A stretch of DNA of 8,341 bases from Betaproteobacteria bacterium (GTDB lineage Bacteria > Pseudomonadota > Gammaproteobacteria > Burkholderiales > Burkholderiaceae_E), in assembly GCA_009925965.1 (NCBI GenBank), contig RFPW01000085.1:1-8341 (forward strand), written 5' to 3'. Positions 6,952 through 8,341 of this stretch are shown here, piece after piece; within the stretch, counting starts at the first letter, position 1, and each line of letters begins with the position of its first letter. The translations under genes and the position numbers were made by a program. The notes under the pieces are model-generated. The model was not told the origin of the DNA, made no database searches, and saw nothing but the letters and a program-made list of their open reading frames with translations.

Positions 6952-6959
6952 AGTTTGGT

Positions 6960-6965
6960 CTCCTC
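6960..6965 (-). promoter_or_regulatory. Strong ribosome binding site of the substrate-binding protein gene
   Basis: GAGGAG on the minus strand lies eight bases before ATG 6951. It is the best Shine-Dalgarno in the window, fitting the high protein level that binding proteins need, and it supports the long-leader start over ATG 6867. Confidence 0.75.
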
Positions 6966-6983
6966 GGGTGTTTACAAAAAAAT

Positions 6984-7427
6984 TCAGGCCACGCTGGCTT
7001 TTTCGGTTGCCGGATAGTTCAGTTCAACCACGAGCCCATTGGGATCATCCAGAAAGAGCTGATGCAATCCAATCGATGGAACGGTTCTCTCTCGTGGTAC
7101 GACGCCGATCGCGTTCAGGTGGGCCAACATGTCGCTCAGCCCATCGGCGAAAAACGCGACATGGTCCAATGCGCCGCTGCCCGTGAGGGACGATAGATCG
7201 CGGTCACCAAGGTAACGCTTGAGGCCTTCTGGATCATTGGGGTCCATCCCAATGATGTGGACAACGGCATTCGCCACATCGCCATGGTCGCCCCGATACA
7301 TCCAGAGCCCGGGAAATGGGAAATCAGGTCGTGGGCCCACGGTGAGGCCGAGCACCCGTTCATAAAAATCCCGTGTGCGGTCCAGATCCATCGTTCGGAT
7401 CGAGAAGTGGTTCAGCGTGAGCGCCAT
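6984..7427 (-). CDS. VOC (glyoxalase/extradiol dioxygenase) superfamily protein
   Basis: The 147-residue metalloprotein of the vicinal oxygen chelate fold has two beta-alpha-beta modules. Expected metal ligands are present: H7 (LNHFSIRT), H57 (AVVHIIGMDP), H89 (ALDHVAFFADG) and E135 (GLVVELNYP). Also conserved are TRDFYERVLGL and VPSIGLHQLFLDDPNG. The superfamily includes glyoxalases, epimerases and ring-cleaving dioxygenases; the short length argues against a classical two-domain extradiol dioxygenase. ATG 7427 is chosen because GGAG lies six bases upstream and the domain begins there; longer starts at 7439 and 7514 are open. The first 68 bases overlap the end of tetR in another frame, and the stop is 32 bases before the binding-protein gene. 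The reaction is unknown; context suggests metabolism of the imported compound. Confidence 0.88.
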   Translation of the reverse strand: MALTLNHFSIRTMDLDRTRDFYERVLGLTVGPRPDFPFPGLWMYRGDHGDVANAVVHIIGMDPNDPEGLKRYLGDRDLSSLTGSGALDHVAFFADGLSDMLAHLNAIGVVPRERTVPSIGLHQLFLDDPNGLVVELNYPATEKASVA

Positions 7428-8163
7428 GAGGATCTCCATCGGTGATGCGGGTGGCGGGGCCAGTTGGGGCAAGCGACCGACTGGCATTGAGGTAGCTGTG
7501 CACGCGGTCGGCAATCAGGGATTCATCATCGAGGGCTTGTTTGCCACCAATGTCATGGTCGTAGACGAAGCGGCGCAGACCTCCGTAGAAGACGCCACCA
7601 TGAAGCCCCATCAACAGTTCGTGTTCACGCGCACTGGGCTTCGCGCGGCTTCGGCTGCCTCGAAATCGACGCGTCTCCCGGATCAGGCGCGGGAACAGTC
7701 GCTCGCTGAGCATGTTAAAAAATCGGTCGGTGATGCTGCGGTCGGTGAGGCCGGAAAACACCAGGATCCGCACGAACTCCCGGGTTAGTACCGTGCGGGC
7801 GTAGTCGCCATAAAATTGGACTAACTTCTCGGGGACGGCAATGGCGCTGTCGTCGAGAAGTTTTTCCCATTCCGGCTTCCACCTTCCAGCAATCACCTCG
7901 AGGTACACCCGATCCACCAACGCTTGTTTGGTTGGGAAGTAGTGATAAACAAGCGTATGGGTGACGCCAATCGCGGATGCGAGGTCGCGCAACTGGGCTG
8001 CAAAGCCATGCTCGGCAAAGTAACTGATTGCGGCAGTCACGATCTGTCGCTCGCGTTCCGCGACGGGCAAACGGCGTCGGGGCAAACGCGACTGCACCAC
8101 CAGTGCCGGAGCGGCTTCAGGGTTAGTCCGGGGGTGCAGGCTATTTACCAACATGTCAACCAT
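7360..8163 (-). CDS. TetR-family transcriptional regulator
   Basis: The protein is up to 267 residues. The TetR DNA-binding domain spans about residues 34-88: VAERERQIVTAAISYFAEHGF, then the helix-turn-helix LRDLASAIGVTHTLVYHYFPTKQALVDRVY with the family's YxYF-K pattern. The helical C-terminal ligand/dimer domain runs to about residue 225 and includes GLHGGVFYGGLRRFVYDHD. The final 40 or so residues are polar and Pro/Gly-rich, longer than usual. ATG 8163 and ATG 8154 are both possible; neither has a good ribosome site. It heads the minus-strand transporter operon and is divergent from a CoxG-like gene, so it probably represses one or both and responds to the imported compound or a product of it. 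The last 22 codons overlap the VOC gene. Confidence 0.9.
   Translation of the reverse strand: MVDMLVNSLHPRTNPEAAPALVVQSRLPRRRLPVAERERQIVTAAISYFAEHGFAAQLRDLASAIGVTHTLVYHYFPTKQALVDRVYLEVIAGRWKPEWEKLLDDSAIAVPEKLVQFYGDYARTVLTREFVRILVFSGLTDRSITDRFFNMLSERLFPRLIRETRRFRGSRSRAKPSAREHELLMGLHGGVFYGGLRRFVYDHDIGGKQALDDESLIADRVHSYLNASRSLAPTGPATRITDGDPHGAHAEPLLDPNDGSGPHTGFL
7434..7437 (-). promoter_or_regulatory. Ribosome binding site of the VOC gene
   Basis: GGAG on the minus strand lies six bases before ATG 7427. It sits inside the tetR coding sequence and selects this start over the ATG at 7439. Confidence 0.5.
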
Positions 8164-8226
8164 GGCTAAGCTTATTGATCATCTGGTCAGCATGGCCATC
8201 CGTAATAACCCGCAATTGAGCATGCA
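8164..8226. promoter_or_regulatory. Divergent tetR / coxG-like control region with imperfect palindrome
   Basis: These 63 bases separate two divergent starts. TGATCATCTGGTCA (8176-8189) is an imperfect inverted repeat with five of seven base pairs matching, the size and layout of a TetR operator core. CATGGC is directly repeated at 8161-8166 and 8191-8196. No well-spaced sigma-70 pair is clear in either direction. Operator function is inferred from position. Confidence 0.45.
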
Positions 8227-8341
8227 ATGGAACTGACTGGCGCAGTGGTCATGGAGGCCAAGCGAGCCCAGGTGTGGGACGCGCTCAACGACGCGGCGGT
8301 TTTGCAGGCCTGCATCCCGGGCTGTGAAGAGGTCGTTAACG
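8227..8341 (+). CDS. CoxG-like SRPBCC family protein, N-terminal part (partial)
   Basis: The frame opens at ATG 8227 and runs off the window after 38 codons. The sequence MELTGAVVMEAKRAQVWDAL followed by NDAAVLQACIPGCEEV matches the start of the CO dehydrogenase subunit G (CoxG) family: an MxLTG strand, a VW.ALNDP-like helix and the LxxCIPGCE motif. CoxG-like proteins have an SRPBCC lipid-binding-like fold and usually a membrane-anchoring C-terminal part. In carboxydotrophs CoxG recruits the enzyme to the membrane; most homologues stand beside other molybdenum hydroxylases or ring-oxidising genes. No clear ribosome site is seen; a 24-codon open frame (8162-8236) overlaps the start. The family call is good from the motif but rests on the N-terminus only. 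Confidence 0.82.
   Translation, partial: MELTGAVVMEAKRAQVWDALNDAAVLQACIPGCEEVVN

Noticed and set aside
7428..7514. Longer VOC protein starting at 7514 or 7439
   Set aside because: The VOC domain begins right after ATG 7427, GGAG is correctly spaced for it, and the extra residues are low-complexity sequence from within tetR.

Overview
The window is a GC-rich bacterial chromosome segment. It most resembles a betaproteobacterium of the Burkholderiales type, inferred from protein style and from the stand-alone Liv-type transporter cassette flanked by aromatic-catabolism-like enzymes. No rRNA, tRNA, CRISPR array, insertion sequence or phage gene was seen. The content looks like ordinary accessory metabolism, and no clearly new system was recognised.

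Left part (1-1557): the window opens inside the 3' end of a DadA-like FAD-dependent D-amino acid dehydrogenase gene (+). This runs convergently into, and overlaps, a small XRE-type helix-turn-helix regulator (-). A 245-bp gap (617-861) with paired direct repeats and a short palindrome separates that regulator from a divergent fumarylacetoacetate-hydrolase family gene (+) that looks most like fumarylpyruvate hydrolase of gentisate catabolism.

Centre and right (1583-8163): eight genes, all on the minus strand, follow one another with tiny gaps or overlaps. In transcription order they are a TetR regulator, a VOC/glyoxalase-fold protein, a Tat-type periplasmic substrate-binding protein, the two permeases LivH and LivM, the two ATPases LivG and LivF, and a carboxymuconolactone-decarboxylase family protein. 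This is a complete five-component HAAT/branched-chain-amino-acid-type ABC importer, with one enzyme-like protein at each end and a regulator at the head. The simplest reading is import of a small carboxylated (possibly aromatic) compound plus its processing. The true substrate cannot be read from sequence.

Right edge (8227-8341): a CoxG-family (SRPBCC) gene starts on the plus strand, divergent from tetR across 63 bp that hold an imperfect palindrome, a natural candidate for a shared TetR operator. CoxG-like genes often accompany molybdenum hydroxylases, so the next genes outside the window may be an oxidation module linked to this importer.
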